Part shown: positions 8,190-15,146 of the stretch, piece after piece | How the letters are laid out: each line of letters opens with the position of its first letter | Position numbering within the stretch: position 1 is the stretch's first letter | Assembly (NCBI RefSeq): GCF_003660455.1 | Contig: NZ_QZVR01000001.1 | Coordinates: 372,001 to 436,000, forward strand | Length of the DNA stretch: 64,000 bases | DNA from: Nocardioides ferulae | Lineage (GTDB): Bacteria; Actinomycetota; Actinomycetes; Propionibacteriales; Nocardioidaceae | Direction: 5' to 3' | Notes under the pieces: generated by a model | Seen by the model: only the letters and a program-made list of their open reading frames with translations | What the model was told of the DNA's origin: nothing | Databases searched by the model: none | Made by a program: the position numbers and the translations under genes

Positions 8190-8741
8190 ATGAACATCGC
8201 CAAGCTGCTCCGCTTGCTCGTCCGCACCGCGTCCGCCCACTGCGACACCGAGGACGGTCCCGCGGTCACCGACGGCCGTCGTGCCCTGGAGACCGGCAAC
8301 GTCAACATCGCTCTCAAGTGGGTCCACCAGGACGAAGAGGAGGACGTGCGGGCCGCGTTCACTCGCGCTGTCGCCGTACGTGATCTGTCGCCGGAGGCAC
8401 GCGATGTGGCCGACCGCTACTTCCTCGACGTCCTGATCCGGGTCCATCGCGCCGGCGAGGGCGCCAGTTTCGACGGTATCAAGCCCACCGGCGCGGACGT
8501 GCCCCCGCAGGTCGTCGCCGCCGACGAGGCGCTGTCGCTGGGCCGCATCGACCCGCTGCGCGGGCTCGTGGATGACGAGCGGTGGGACGAGTTGGAGCGC
8601 AGGTTCGACCGTGCGGTGGCGCTCAAGGGCTTCGCCGTCGACGACCTGGCTGCCGCGCGGGAGTACATGGAGGCGTACGTCTCGTTCTTCAAGTACGCCG
8701 AAGGCCACGACCACGACCACCAGTACGCCCACGCGCACTGA
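8190..8741 (+). CDS. DUF6448 protein with a cleavable leader ahead of His-Cys-Asp
   Basis: A 183-residue protein with a strong GGAGG ribosome site seven bases before the ATG. Residues 1-16 (MNIAKLLRLLVRTASA) look like a short leader, immediately followed by His17-Cys18-Asp19. The rest matches the DUF6448 family pattern as I know it: ALETGNVNIALKW near residue 35, a VRDLSPEARDVADRYF helix, RVHRAGEGASFDG near 90, and AREYMEAYVSFFKYAEG near the end. The tail is histidine-rich (GHDHDHQYAHAH). Nickel superoxide dismutase precursors likewise end their leader just before His-Cys-Asp and are cut by the S26 protease SodX. Here an S26 peptidase gene follows with a 1-bp overlap. The Cys6 of nickel SOD is absent, so this is not SodN. 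A metal-binding N-terminal hook is inferred. Confidence 0.8.
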   Translation: MNIAKLLRLLVRTASAHCDTEDGPAVTDGRRALETGNVNIALKWVHQDEEEDVRAAFTRAVAVRDLSPEARDVADRYFLDVLIRVHRAGEGASFDGIKPTGADVPPQVVAADEALSLGRIDPLRGLVDDERWDELERRFDRAVALKGFAVDDLAAAREYMEAYVSFFKYAEGHDHDHQYAHAH

Positions 8742-9136
8742 TGTGGTGGCTCACACGGGTGCGCTCGGACTCAATGGCGCCCACCCTTACCGACGGTCAG
8801 CTCGTGCTCACGAGATCGCTCCGACCGGCTCACGCAGTCGGCCGGGGTGACCTTGTCGTCCTGGACTCCCCGGTCGACCCGGACCAACTCGTCGTCAAGC
8901 GAGTCGTCGGGCTGCCTGGCGAGAAGATCACCTTCGACGCAGGCCGTGTGAGCATCGACGGCCGGCCCCTGCCGGAGCTCTACGCAAGCCAATCGATGTT
9001 CCGCGGTGCGTACGACGTGCCGCTCGGGCACTTCCTCGTCCTCGGCGACAACCGGGACCGCTCCAGCGACAGCCGCTCCTGGAGCCGCCCCTACACCCCC
9101 CGAGCCGCCATACGCGGACGGCTGGTGCGGCGCTGA
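8741..9136 (+). CDS. Small S26-family leader peptidase, SodX-like
   Basis: A 131-residue serine peptidase with the Ser/Lys dyad of type I signal peptidases: Ser11 in DSMAPTL and Lys53 in LVVKRVVGLPGE. The conserved box GDNRDRSSDSR lies near the C-terminus. It lacks an obvious N-terminal membrane anchor, unlike housekeeping LepB. In size and layout it resembles the nickel-SOD maturation protease SodX. Its ATG overlaps the DUF6448 stop (TGATG), so the two proteins are made together. The likely job is to remove the leader of the DUF6448 protein and expose an N-terminal histidine. A general secretion role is less likely given the size and the tight coupling. Confidence 0.82.
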   Translation: MWWLTRVRSDSMAPTLTDGQLVLTRSLRPAHAVGRGDLVVLDSPVDPDQLVVKRVVGLPGEKITFDAGRVSIDGRPLPELYASQSMFRGAYDVPLGHFLVLGDNRDRSSDSRSWSRPYTPRAAIRGRLVRR

Positions 9137-9463
9137 ACCGTCCGATCCCTCGAGGAACCACGCCGCACGGCGGAATGGCTGTGCACTTCTGGTCGGGCGT
9201 CGTTCGGGGCTCGTCACGACTGCGAGTCCTGGAGAACGGTCGGCGGGCCGCTGCATCAGGCGTCAGAACCCAGCGGGGACTTCGGTGCCGACGCTGGCGG
9301 GCAGCGGAAACCAGTGGGTCCCGAAGGACCCGCACGAGGACGATTGAAGACCGGCTCGATGAAAAGTGCGGGCGCCATCCTGGGCGGTGTGCCGCGACGA
9401 CATCGAAGTCCCCCGGCCACGGCGTCGAGAGTCGCGTGCCGCGGTGCGAGCAATGATGGACCG
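9137..9463. other. Non-coding stretch between the S26 peptidase and DUF427 genes
   Basis: I see no convincing gene, strong hairpin or tandem repeat in these 327 bases. Open frames crossing it lack ribosome sites and recognisable products. Confidence 0.5.
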
Positions 9464-9955
9464 GTGAACGACGAGGCCGAGCGCACCGGCACCGAGTCGG
9501 TCTGGGACTACCCCCGGCCTCCAGTCGTGCTGCCGTCGAGTGAGCACGTGGTGATCGAGCTCGGCGGTGAGATCGTCGTCGACACCCGGCGCTCGCTGCG
9601 GGTGCTGGAGACCAGCCACCCGCCGGTCTACTACGTGCCGCGCGCGGACGTGGCGGCCGGCCTGTTGCGCGCGGTGCCCGGCGCGACGTGGTGCGAGTTC
9701 AAGGGGGCGGCGGCGTACTTCGACGTCGTCGCGCCGGACGGACGGGTGCTCCCACGGGCGGCCTGGCACTATCCGGAGCCCACGGCCGGCTTCGAGGCGC
9801 TCGTCGCTCACGTCGCCTTCTACCCCGGGCGGATGGACCGGTGCACGGTCGAAGACGAGACGGTGCAGGCCCAGGAGGGCGACTTCTACGGCGGCTGGAT
9901 CACCAGCTGGGTCACCGGCCCGTTCAAGGGCGCGCCCGGCACCCGCGGCTGGTAG
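9464..9955 (+). CDS. DUF427-domain protein
   Basis: A 163-residue protein matching the DUF427 family along its length: VWDYPRPP at the start, then LETSHPPVYYVP, CEFKGAAAYFDVV, VAFYPGRMDRCTVEDE, and a C-terminal FYGGWITSWVTGPFKG. The family folds as a small beta-structure and has no settled function. The GTG at 9464 is chosen because homology begins about a dozen residues later; two ATGs nearby are out of frame. It is single and not obviously in an operon. Confidence 0.85.
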   Translation: MNDEAERTGTESVWDYPRPPVVLPSSEHVVIELGGEIVVDTRRSLRVLETSHPPVYYVPRADVAAGLLRAVPGATWCEFKGAAAYFDVVAPDGRVLPRAAWHYPEPTAGFEALVAHVAFYPGRMDRCTVEDETVQAQEGDFYGGWITSWVTGPFKGAPGTRGW

Positions 9956-10004
9956 CCGCCGTCGGTTGTCACGCGCGCTCAACGCCGCCGGAGCGGCCGG
10001 TGGG

Positions 10005-10424
10005 CTAGCGCATGAAGAGGACGAAGCCGATGCCGACCAGCAGGAGCAGCAGGAAGGCGAGCACGACCAGCAGCGCGATCTGGCAACCCAGGCCCCGGCT
10101 CCGGGTCGTCCCCGGGGCGCCCAGGTCACCCGGCTGGGAGAGGTGGGCCGGACCGCGGTACTCCAGCACCGGAGGCTCCTGTGGGGCCAGCACCTTGTGC
10201 GCCTGCCCCGCCCCGCCACGGATCGTCTGCCTGACGCCGACGCTCACCGGCCGGTCGGCGGGCACCTCGAAGCGCGTCGTGCCCCACGGCATCGGGTAGG
10301 CCCGCCCGTCGATGGAGACCTCGACGCCGGCGCCGGACATCAGGCCGCGTCGACAGACCAGCTCGAGCACCCGCTTGGGTCCCGCGTGCTGGTCGACGTA
10401 GGGGACGGCCGGTGGCTGCGTCAC
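10005..10424 (-). CDS. Small protein with a C-terminal membrane segment, unknown function
   Basis: A 139-residue protein. The first 90 residues form a soluble part with VEVSIDGRAYPMPWGTTRFE, which looks like a small beta-sandwich that could bind a ligand. This is followed by a Gly/Pro-rich stretch and one strongly hydrophobic helix (IALLVVLAFLLLLLVGIGFV) at the C-terminus, so it would be tail-anchored with the bulk in the cytoplasm. The GTG start is 13 bases after the stop of the PEBP gene, so the two are probably co-transcribed. I do not recognise the family. Confidence 0.6.
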   Translation of the reverse strand: MTQPPAVPYVDQHAGPKRVLELVCRRGLMSGAGVEVSIDGRAYPMPWGTTRFEVPADRPVSVGVRQTIRGGAGQAHKVLAPQEPPVLEYRGPAHLSQPGDLGAPGTTRSRGLGCQIALLVVLAFLLLLLVGIGFVLFMR

Positions 10425-10437
10425 GGGCAGGCCCGGG

Positions 10438-10968
10438 TCAGTGCTGGAACGTGCCGTGCAGGATCGCCCGACCGGCGGTCTTGAACGCCAGGTTGAACGA
10501 GACGACCGCGGCAGAGGCGTCGGAGTCGACGCCGAGGCTGTCCTCGGTGACCGCGTGGACGACGAAGAAGTAGCGGTGCACCTGGTCGCCGGGCGGGGGA
10601 GCGGCGCCCATGAACGCCTTGCCGCCGCCGTCGTTGCGGCACATGAACGCGCTGCCCGGCAGCTCGGCGTCCGCGGCGCCGGCACCGGCCGGCAGCGAGG
10701 TGCAGTCGGCCGGCAGGTCGACCAGGACCCAGTGCCAGAAGCCGCTGGGCGTCGGGGCGTCGGGGTCGAAGCAGGTCACCGTGTAGCTCTTCGTGCCCTC
10801 CGGTGCGCCCGACCACGACAGCTGCGGGGAGGTGTTGCCCTCGGCGGCGACCTGGTCGCCCTTCAGCGGCTGGCCGTCCGCGACGTCGTCGCTGGTGACC
10901 GTGAACGACGGGACCTGGGGGAGCAGGTCGTAGGGGTTCGGGTGGACCGGCCGGTCGAGGGTGCTCAT
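10438..10968 (-). CDS. YbhB/YbcL-family (PEBP-like) protein
   Basis: A 176-residue protein of the phosphatidylethanolamine-binding/Raf-kinase-inhibitor-like fold. Diagnostic parts are GNTSPQLSWSGAPEGTKSYTV, then CFDPDAPTPSGFWHWVLVDLP near residue 70, and a later PPPGDQVHRYFFVVHAV. Bacterial members are of uncertain function; a ligand-binding pocket is formed by the Asp/His residues in the DPDAP and HRY segments. It precedes a tail-anchored protein gene in a likely two-gene operon. Confidence 0.88.
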   Translation of the reverse strand: MSTLDRPVHPNPYDLLPQVPSFTVTSDDVADGQPLKGDQVAAEGNTSPQLSWSGAPEGTKSYTVTCFDPDAPTPSGFWHWVLVDLPADCTSLPAGAGAADAELPGSAFMCRNDGGGKAFMGAAPPPGDQVHRYFFVVHAVTEDSLGVDSDASAAVVSFNLAFKTAGRAILHGTFQH

Positions 10969-11148
10969 CGTGCTCCTTCGCTGCGGATGCTTCGGTGGTC
11001 GGGAGGTCGGGGTGCCCCGCGCTGCGGGAGCGATCCGACGGTGCCCCGGACGGTGGTGCCCTAACCCGCCCGAGGCGCGTCGCTCAACCTAGTCCGGTCC
11101 CTGGTCCGGCGCCATCGCCCACCCGCGCCGACCGGGAAGAATGCTCGC

Positions 11149-12375
11149 GTGGACGACTTCCCGCCGTACCCCTCCGGACTCCGGCTCGCCGGCCGACGCG
11201 TGCTCGTGGTCGGCGGTGGTCACGTCTCTCAGCGCCGCGTGCCAGGTCTGCTGGCCTGCGGCGCCGACGTCGTCGTGGTCTCGCCGAAGGTCACCCCCGC
11301 CATCGAGGGGCTCGCCGGTGCGGGCGAGATCACCTGGCACGCCAGGGGCTTCGACGACGCCGACCTCGACGACGCGTGGTACGTCATCGCCGCCACCAAC
11401 GACCCCTGGGTCAACGAGCAGGTCAGCGCCGGCGCCGAGCGCCGTCGTACCTTCTGCGTCCGCGCCGACGACGCCACGGCCGCCACAGCCTGGACGCCGG
11501 CCGTCGGCCGCCACGAGGGTGTCACCGTCGCCGTCCTCGGCAGCCGCGACCCGCGCCGCTCCGCCCGGCTCCGCGACGAGATCGTCGAGTGCCTCCGGGA
11601 GGGCAAGCTCGCCGACCACGACGACCGGGACGCCACTCCCGGCGTCGTGCTCGTCGGCGGCGGCCCCGGGCACCCCGACCTGATGTCGATCGCCGGCCGC
11701 AAGGCCCTGATGGCCGCCGACGTCGTCGTCGCCGACCGACTCGCCCCCCGCGAGCTGCTCGGCGACCTCTCCAGCGACGTCGAGCTGATCGACGTGGCGA
11801 AGCTGCCCCGCGGCCGCTCGGCCCAGCAGGAGGAGATCAACCGGGTCATCGTCGCCCGCGCCCAAGCAGGCAAGCGCGTGGTCCGCTTCAAGGGCGGCGA
11901 CAACTTCGTGTTCGGCCGCGGCTTCGAAGAGGTGCAGGCCTGCCGGGAGGCGGGGGTGCCGGTCACGATCATCCCGGGGCTGACCAGCCCCGTCGCCGTT
12001 CCCGCCGTCGCCGGCATCCCCGTCACCCACCGCGGCGTGGCCCACGAGTTCACCGTCATCTCCGGTCACCTGCCGCCCGGGCACCCCGAGTCGCTGACCC
12101 ACTGGCCCTCCGTCGCCGGTCTCCAGGGCACCCTGGTGCTGATGATGGCCGTGCAGAACGCCCCCGCCATCGCGGCGGCGCTGGTCGACGGGGGGCGTCC
12201 CGCCGACACCCCGGTCGCCGTCGTCTGCGACGGCACCATGGCGACCCAGCGCACCGTGCTCTCCACGCTCGGCACCCTGGCCGCCGACCTCGAACGCGAG
12301 GCCGTGAAGCCACCGGCGATCATCGTCGTCGGCGGCGTGGTCGCGGTCGCCCACCCCGACCACTACGGCCGCTGA
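11149..12375 (+). CDS. cobA: Fused siroheme synthase / uroporphyrinogen-III C-methyltransferase
   Basis: A 408-residue bifunctional protein. Residues about 1-155 are the CysG-A/Met8-like domain with the NAD-binding loop VVGGGHVSQRRV, for oxidation of precorrin-2 and possibly iron insertion. Residues about 160-405 are the SAM-dependent methyltransferase with VVLVGGGPGHPDLM, VVRFKGGDNFVFGRG and PGLTSPVAVPAVAGIPVTHR, for the double methylation of uroporphyrinogen III. The product feeds siroheme for nitrite and sulfite reductases, and possibly cobalamin. The GTG start has GGGAAGA upstream. The stop overlaps the next ATG by one base. cysG would be an equally valid name. Confidence 0.9.
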   Translation: MDDFPPYPSGLRLAGRRVLVVGGGHVSQRRVPGLLACGADVVVVSPKVTPAIEGLAGAGEITWHARGFDDADLDDAWYVIAATNDPWVNEQVSAGAERRRTFCVRADDATAATAWTPAVGRHEGVTVAVLGSRDPRRSARLRDEIVECLREGKLADHDDRDATPGVVLVGGGPGHPDLMSIAGRKALMAADVVVADRLAPRELLGDLSSDVELIDVAKLPRGRSAQQEEINRVIVARAQAGKRVVRFKGGDNFVFGRGFEEVQACREAGVPVTIIPGLTSPVAVPAVAGIPVTHRGVAHEFTVISGHLPPGHPESLTHWPSVAGLQGTLVLMMAVQNAPAIAAALVDGGRPADTPVAVVCDGTMATQRTVLSTLGTLAADLEREAVKPPAIIVVGGVVAVAHPDHYGR

Positions 12376-13178
12376 TGGCCGACCTGGTCGAGATCACCGA
12401 CCCCACCGACCCGCGTCTCGCCGACTACCGTGACCTGCGCGACGTCGAGCTGCGCAAGACCCTCGAGGCCGAGCACGGACTCTTCCTCGCCGAGGGCGAG
12501 AAGGTCGTACGCCGCGCCGTCGAGGCCGGCTTCAGCCCCCGCTCGTTCCTGATGGCACCCCGGTGGCTCGACGGACTCGCCGACGTCCTGGCCGGCACCG
12601 ACGCCCCCTGCTACGTGCTCTCCGAGGCGATGGCCGAGCAGGTCACCGGCTTCCACGTGCACCGCGGCGCGCTCGCCTCGCTCGAACGCCGCCCGCTCCC
12701 GTCGGTCGAGTCCGTGCTCGCCGGCGCCCGATCGGTGCTCGTGCTCGAGGACGTCGTCGACCACACCAACGTCGGCGCGATCCTCCGCTCCGGAGCCGCG
12801 CTCGGCTTCGACGCCGTGCTGCTCTCACCGCGCTGCGCCGACCCGCTCTACCGTCGCTCGATCAAGGTCGCGATGGGCGCCGTGTTCCGACTGCCGTGGA
12901 CCCGCCTGCCCGACTGGTACGACGCGCTCCCGGCGCTGTCGGCGGCCGGCTTCACCACCGTGGCCCTCACGCTCGCCGACGACGCCACCCCCGTCGAGGA
13001 GGCCGTCGCCGGGCTCGACCGGGTCGCGCTCGTGCTCGGCTCGGAGGGCCACGGGCTCTCGCCACGCTGGGAGCAGTCGGCCGATCGCCGGGCGATCATC
13101 CCGATGGCCGAGGGGATCGACTCACTCAACGTCGCGGCCGCCACCGCGGTCGCCTGCTACGTCACCGCCCGGCGCTGA
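12375..13178 (+). CDS. SpoU/TrmH-family RNA 2'-O-methyltransferase
   Basis: A 267-residue protein. An N-terminal substrate-binding part (residues 1-95) includes LFLAEGEKVVRRAVEAG, followed by the SPOUT knot domain. The three motifs are visible: EDVVDHTNVGAILRSGAALG (motif 1 Asn-Arg), LVLGSEGHGLSP (motif 2) and IPMAEGIDSLNVAAATAVA (motif 3). It should methylate a ribose in rRNA or tRNA using SAM. The ATG overlaps the stop of the siroheme gene (TGATG), probably from compact packing rather than a shared pathway. Confidence 0.9.
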   Translation: MADLVEITDPTDPRLADYRDLRDVELRKTLEAEHGLFLAEGEKVVRRAVEAGFSPRSFLMAPRWLDGLADVLAGTDAPCYVLSEAMAEQVTGFHVHRGALASLERRPLPSVESVLAGARSVLVLEDVVDHTNVGAILRSGAALGFDAVLLSPRCADPLYRRSIKVAMGAVFRLPWTRLPDWYDALPALSAAGFTTVALTLADDATPVEEAVAGLDRVALVLGSEGHGLSPRWEQSADRRAIIPMAEGIDSLNVAAATAVACYVTARR

Positions 13179-13214
13179 CCCAGCGCCTCCGCGGCGCGGC
13201 GTACGGCCCGGGTG

Positions 13215-13808
13215 CTACGCGAGCTGCAGCGTGGTCAGGCAGGTGGGGTCCTCGTCGCCGGTCGCGAACGGGACCTCGCCGGTGCGGCCCTCGTAGGTGA
13301 CCTCGACGGTGCCCGTGACGTCGTCGGGCAGCCAGAAGCCCACGAACCCGTTGTCGAAGACCTCGGTGGTCTCCTCGACGAGCACCTCGCCGGCGTCGTC
13401 GGTGATCGTCACCGTGACCTCCTCGCCACCCAGCTCGCCCTTGCAGGTGGTCAGGCTGTGGAAGTAGCAGTCGTGGGTCTGGTCGACGTAGGGCGCGACC
13501 GAGAGGTAGAACTTGTCGTCGGGCAGGTCCACCGTCGCCTCGTCGTCACCGCCCTCGTTGAGGAGCAGCTGGTCGTCGCGCACCGATGCCATCAGGTCGC
13601 CCGGTCGCTCGCTCACCGGCATCCGGTCCAGCCGGTCGACGACCTCGTCGCCGGGCAGGCCGTCGAGGTCGTAGTCGGCCAGCACCTGGTCGGCGGCGCT
13701 CGCCGGCGGTGCGCCGGCGGCCGGCTCGTCCTCCTCGCCGGAGCAACCGGCCAGGAGGACGAGCGCAGGCAGGGTGAACAGGGCGGATGCGGCTATGAGT
13801 CTGCGCAT
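13215..13808 (-). CDS. cueP: CueP-family metal-binding lipoprotein
   Basis: A 197-residue exported lipoprotein with the lipobox LLAGC (cysteine near residue 22). The mature part matches CueP, the periplasmic copper-binding protein first studied in Salmonella: DYDLDGLPGDEVVDRLDRMP, SERPGDLMASVRDDQLLL, then LSVAPYVDQTHDCYFHSLTT followed by CKGEL. The clustered Cys-x2-His-x4-Cys would bind copper. It probably protects the cell envelope against copper or delivers copper. No copper pump or sensor gene is adjacent. A near-perfect DosR-type box lies 73 bp upstream, suggesting control by the same oxygen/redox system as the island at 26700-60430. Confidence 0.82.
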   Translation of the reverse strand: MRRLIAASALFTLPALVLLAGCSGEEDEPAAGAPPASAADQVLADYDLDGLPGDEVVDRLDRMPVSERPGDLMASVRDDQLLLNEGGDDEATVDLPDDKFYLSVAPYVDQTHDCYFHSLTTCKGELGGEEVTVTITDDAGEVLVEETTEVFDNGFVGFWLPDDVTGTVEVTYEGRTGEVPFATGDEDPTCLTTLQLA

Positions 13809-13881
13809 GGCGGGCTCCTCTCTCTCGCCGGGCCCGGCGCCCGACGCGTCGATGCTAGGCAGCCCGGTGCCGGATCACGGG

Positions 13882-13895
13882 GGGACCAAGGTCCC
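13882..13895. promoter_or_regulatory. DosR-type box upstream of cueP
   Basis: GGGACCAAGGTCCC differs at one base from GGGACCAAAGTCCC, the reverse complement of the perfect box before the dosS-like gene. It lies within the symmetric GGGGACC-AA-GGTCCCC and is 73 bp from the cueP start codon, in the same distance range as the sites in the main island. Confidence 0.6.
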
Positions 13896-13929
13896 CAATG
13901 GGCCGGGAGTGTGTCCTGTGCCACCGAGG

Positions 13930-13975
13930 CGTCAACGGTTCATCGACACGCCGCGAAACGGCGGGAATCAGTGAC
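13930..13975. repeat. 46-bp hairpin-forming repeat, copy A
   Basis: By my count 39 of 46 bases match a second copy at 24366-24411. The centre has GCCG/CGGC arms around a short loop. This copy begins nine bases past the Nudix gene stop (read on the minus strand), so it may act as a 3'-end or terminator-like element. Confidence 0.75.
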
Positions 13976-13984
13976 TCCTCGGCG

Positions 13985-14434
13985 TCAGGGGGCGAGGCGC
14001 ATGAGGTGCGGCCAGGCGGCGGCCAGACCGGGGTGCAGCGTGACGGCGCCGACCTCGTGGGCGGTGAACCAGCGGCAGCCGTCGGGGCCGGTCTCGAAGT
14101 TGAGCCCGCGGGCCGGGAACGCGGTGGGGGAGTCGACCACGAGCGTGTGGTAGCTCCAGCCGCCGTGGTCGTCGAGGTGGCTGCCCACCGGCCGGAGCCC
14201 GTCGGGTCGCAGCCCGAGCTCCTCCCAGGCCTCCCGCCAGGCCGCCTGCTCGGGGGTCTCGCCGCGCTCGACGGCGCCGCCCGGCACGCCCCACGTGCCG
14301 CCGTGGTGCACCCCGCGAGCGCGATGCTGCAGCAGGTAGCGGGCCGGGCCGGTCTCAGGCGCGTGGCGCACCAGGACGCCGGCCGCGCCGTGCCGCCCCC
14401 AATGCGTGTGCCCCGCGTCGCAGCTGGCCCACAT
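13985..14434 (-). CDS. Nudix hydrolase
   Basis: A 149-residue protein with a complete Nudix box: GGAVERGETPEQAAW then REAWEELGL, fitting G-x5-E-x7-R-E-U-x-E-E-x-G-U. The N-terminus has paired Cys/His (WASCDAGHTHWG) that may bind a metal. It should hydrolyse a nucleoside diphosphate linked to another group; the substrate cannot be read from sequence. It starts five bases after the stop of the peptide deformylase gene, so they are co-transcribed. Confidence 0.88.
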   Translation of the reverse strand: MWASCDAGHTHWGRHGAAGVLVRHAPETGPARYLLQHRARGVHHGGTWGVPGGAVERGETPEQAAWREAWEELGLRPDGLRPVGSHLDDHGGWSYHTLVVDSPTAFPARGLNFETGPDGCRWFTAHEVGAVTLHPGLAAAWPHLMRLAP

Positions 14435-14439
14435 GACGC

Positions 14440-15024
14440 TCAGGCCGGCCAGTCGGCGGGGTAGTCCTCGGCCAGCTTGTCGTGCTGCTTCTGCAGCTTC
14501 TTGCGGGCCTTGGTCGGCAGCCGGTCGCCGAAGACCACGCCGTGAGTGTGGTCGGTCTCGTGCTGCAGGCAGCGCGCGAGCAGCCCGTCGCCGGTGAACG
14601 TGACCGGCTCGCCGTTGAGGCCGGTCCCGGTGACCGTGGCCGTGTCGGGACGCGCGCAGGCGATGAAGGCGCCCGGGAACGACAGGCACCCCTCCTCGTC
14701 CTCGTCGAGCCGCCGCTCCCTGACCTCGGGCAGCGTCAGCTCGGGGTTGCACACCACCCCGACCGTGTGCGCCCCGGTGGCGTCGGGGCAGTCGAAGACG
14801 AACACCGCCAGGTCGACGCCGATCTGGCAGGCGGCCAGGCCGACCCCGTCGGCGGCGTACATCGTCGCCACCATGTCGGCGACCAGCTCGCGCAGCTGCG
14901 CGTCGTACGCCGTCACGCGCTGCTGCGGGCGGTGCATCACCGGGGTGCCCCAGCGGGTCATCGGGCGGACGCGTCCGCCGGTGGGCAGCGGGCCGTGGGG
15001 CGCGTGAGGGGGCTGGGCCGGCAT
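14440..15024 (-). CDS. def: Peptide deformylase
   Basis: A 194-residue metalloenzyme that removes the formyl group from nascent protein N-termini. The three motifs are present: GVGLAACQIG (motif 1, with Cys where Ala/Pro/Asn is often found), EEGCLSFPG (motif 2, metal-binding Cys) and QHETDHTHG (motif 3, HExxH). The C-terminal extension ends in a Lys-rich helix. The length is normal for actinobacterial forms. It lies upstream of the Nudix gene in a two-gene operon. Confidence 0.93.
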   Translation of the reverse strand: MPAQPPHAPHGPLPTGGRVRPMTRWGTPVMHRPQQRVTAYDAQLRELVADMVATMYAADGVGLAACQIGVDLAVFVFDCPDATGAHTVGVVCNPELTLPEVRERRLDEDEEGCLSFPGAFIACARPDTATVTGTGLNGEPVTFTGDGLLARCLQHETDHTHGVVFGDRLPTKARKKLQKQHDKLAEDYPADWPA

Positions 15025-15120
15025 GAGGGAAGCCTAACGAAGTCCCCATGCCGGACTCCGCGGTCGGGCGCGGGAACGACGGGCTGTGACCCGGCCCACG
15101 AGACTGCCTGTAGCGCATGG

Positions 15121-15137
15121 TGTAACTAGGAGTTACA
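15121..15137. promoter_or_regulatory. Operator-like palindrome before the acyl-CoA dehydrogenase pair
   Basis: TGTAACT-AGG-AGTTACA is a perfect 7-bp dyad with a 3-base centre, ending nine bases before the ATG of the first acyl-CoA dehydrogenase gene. Its length and symmetry fit a TetR-family (fatty-acid-type) repressor site that would block the promoter or a leaderless start. No regulator gene is next to it. Confidence 0.6.
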
Positions 15138-15146
15138 TTTTCTCCC

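Noticed and set aside
8190..8741. Annotating the HCD protein as nickel superoxide dismutase
   Set aside because: The second nickel-binding cysteine (position 6 of the hook) is missing and the rest of the chain matches DUF6448, not the four-helix SodN subunit.
14440..15024. Cysteine in peptide deformylase motif 1 (GLAACQIG) as a sign of inactivity
   Set aside because: This position varies among active enzymes, and the metal-binding Cys and HExxH are intact.
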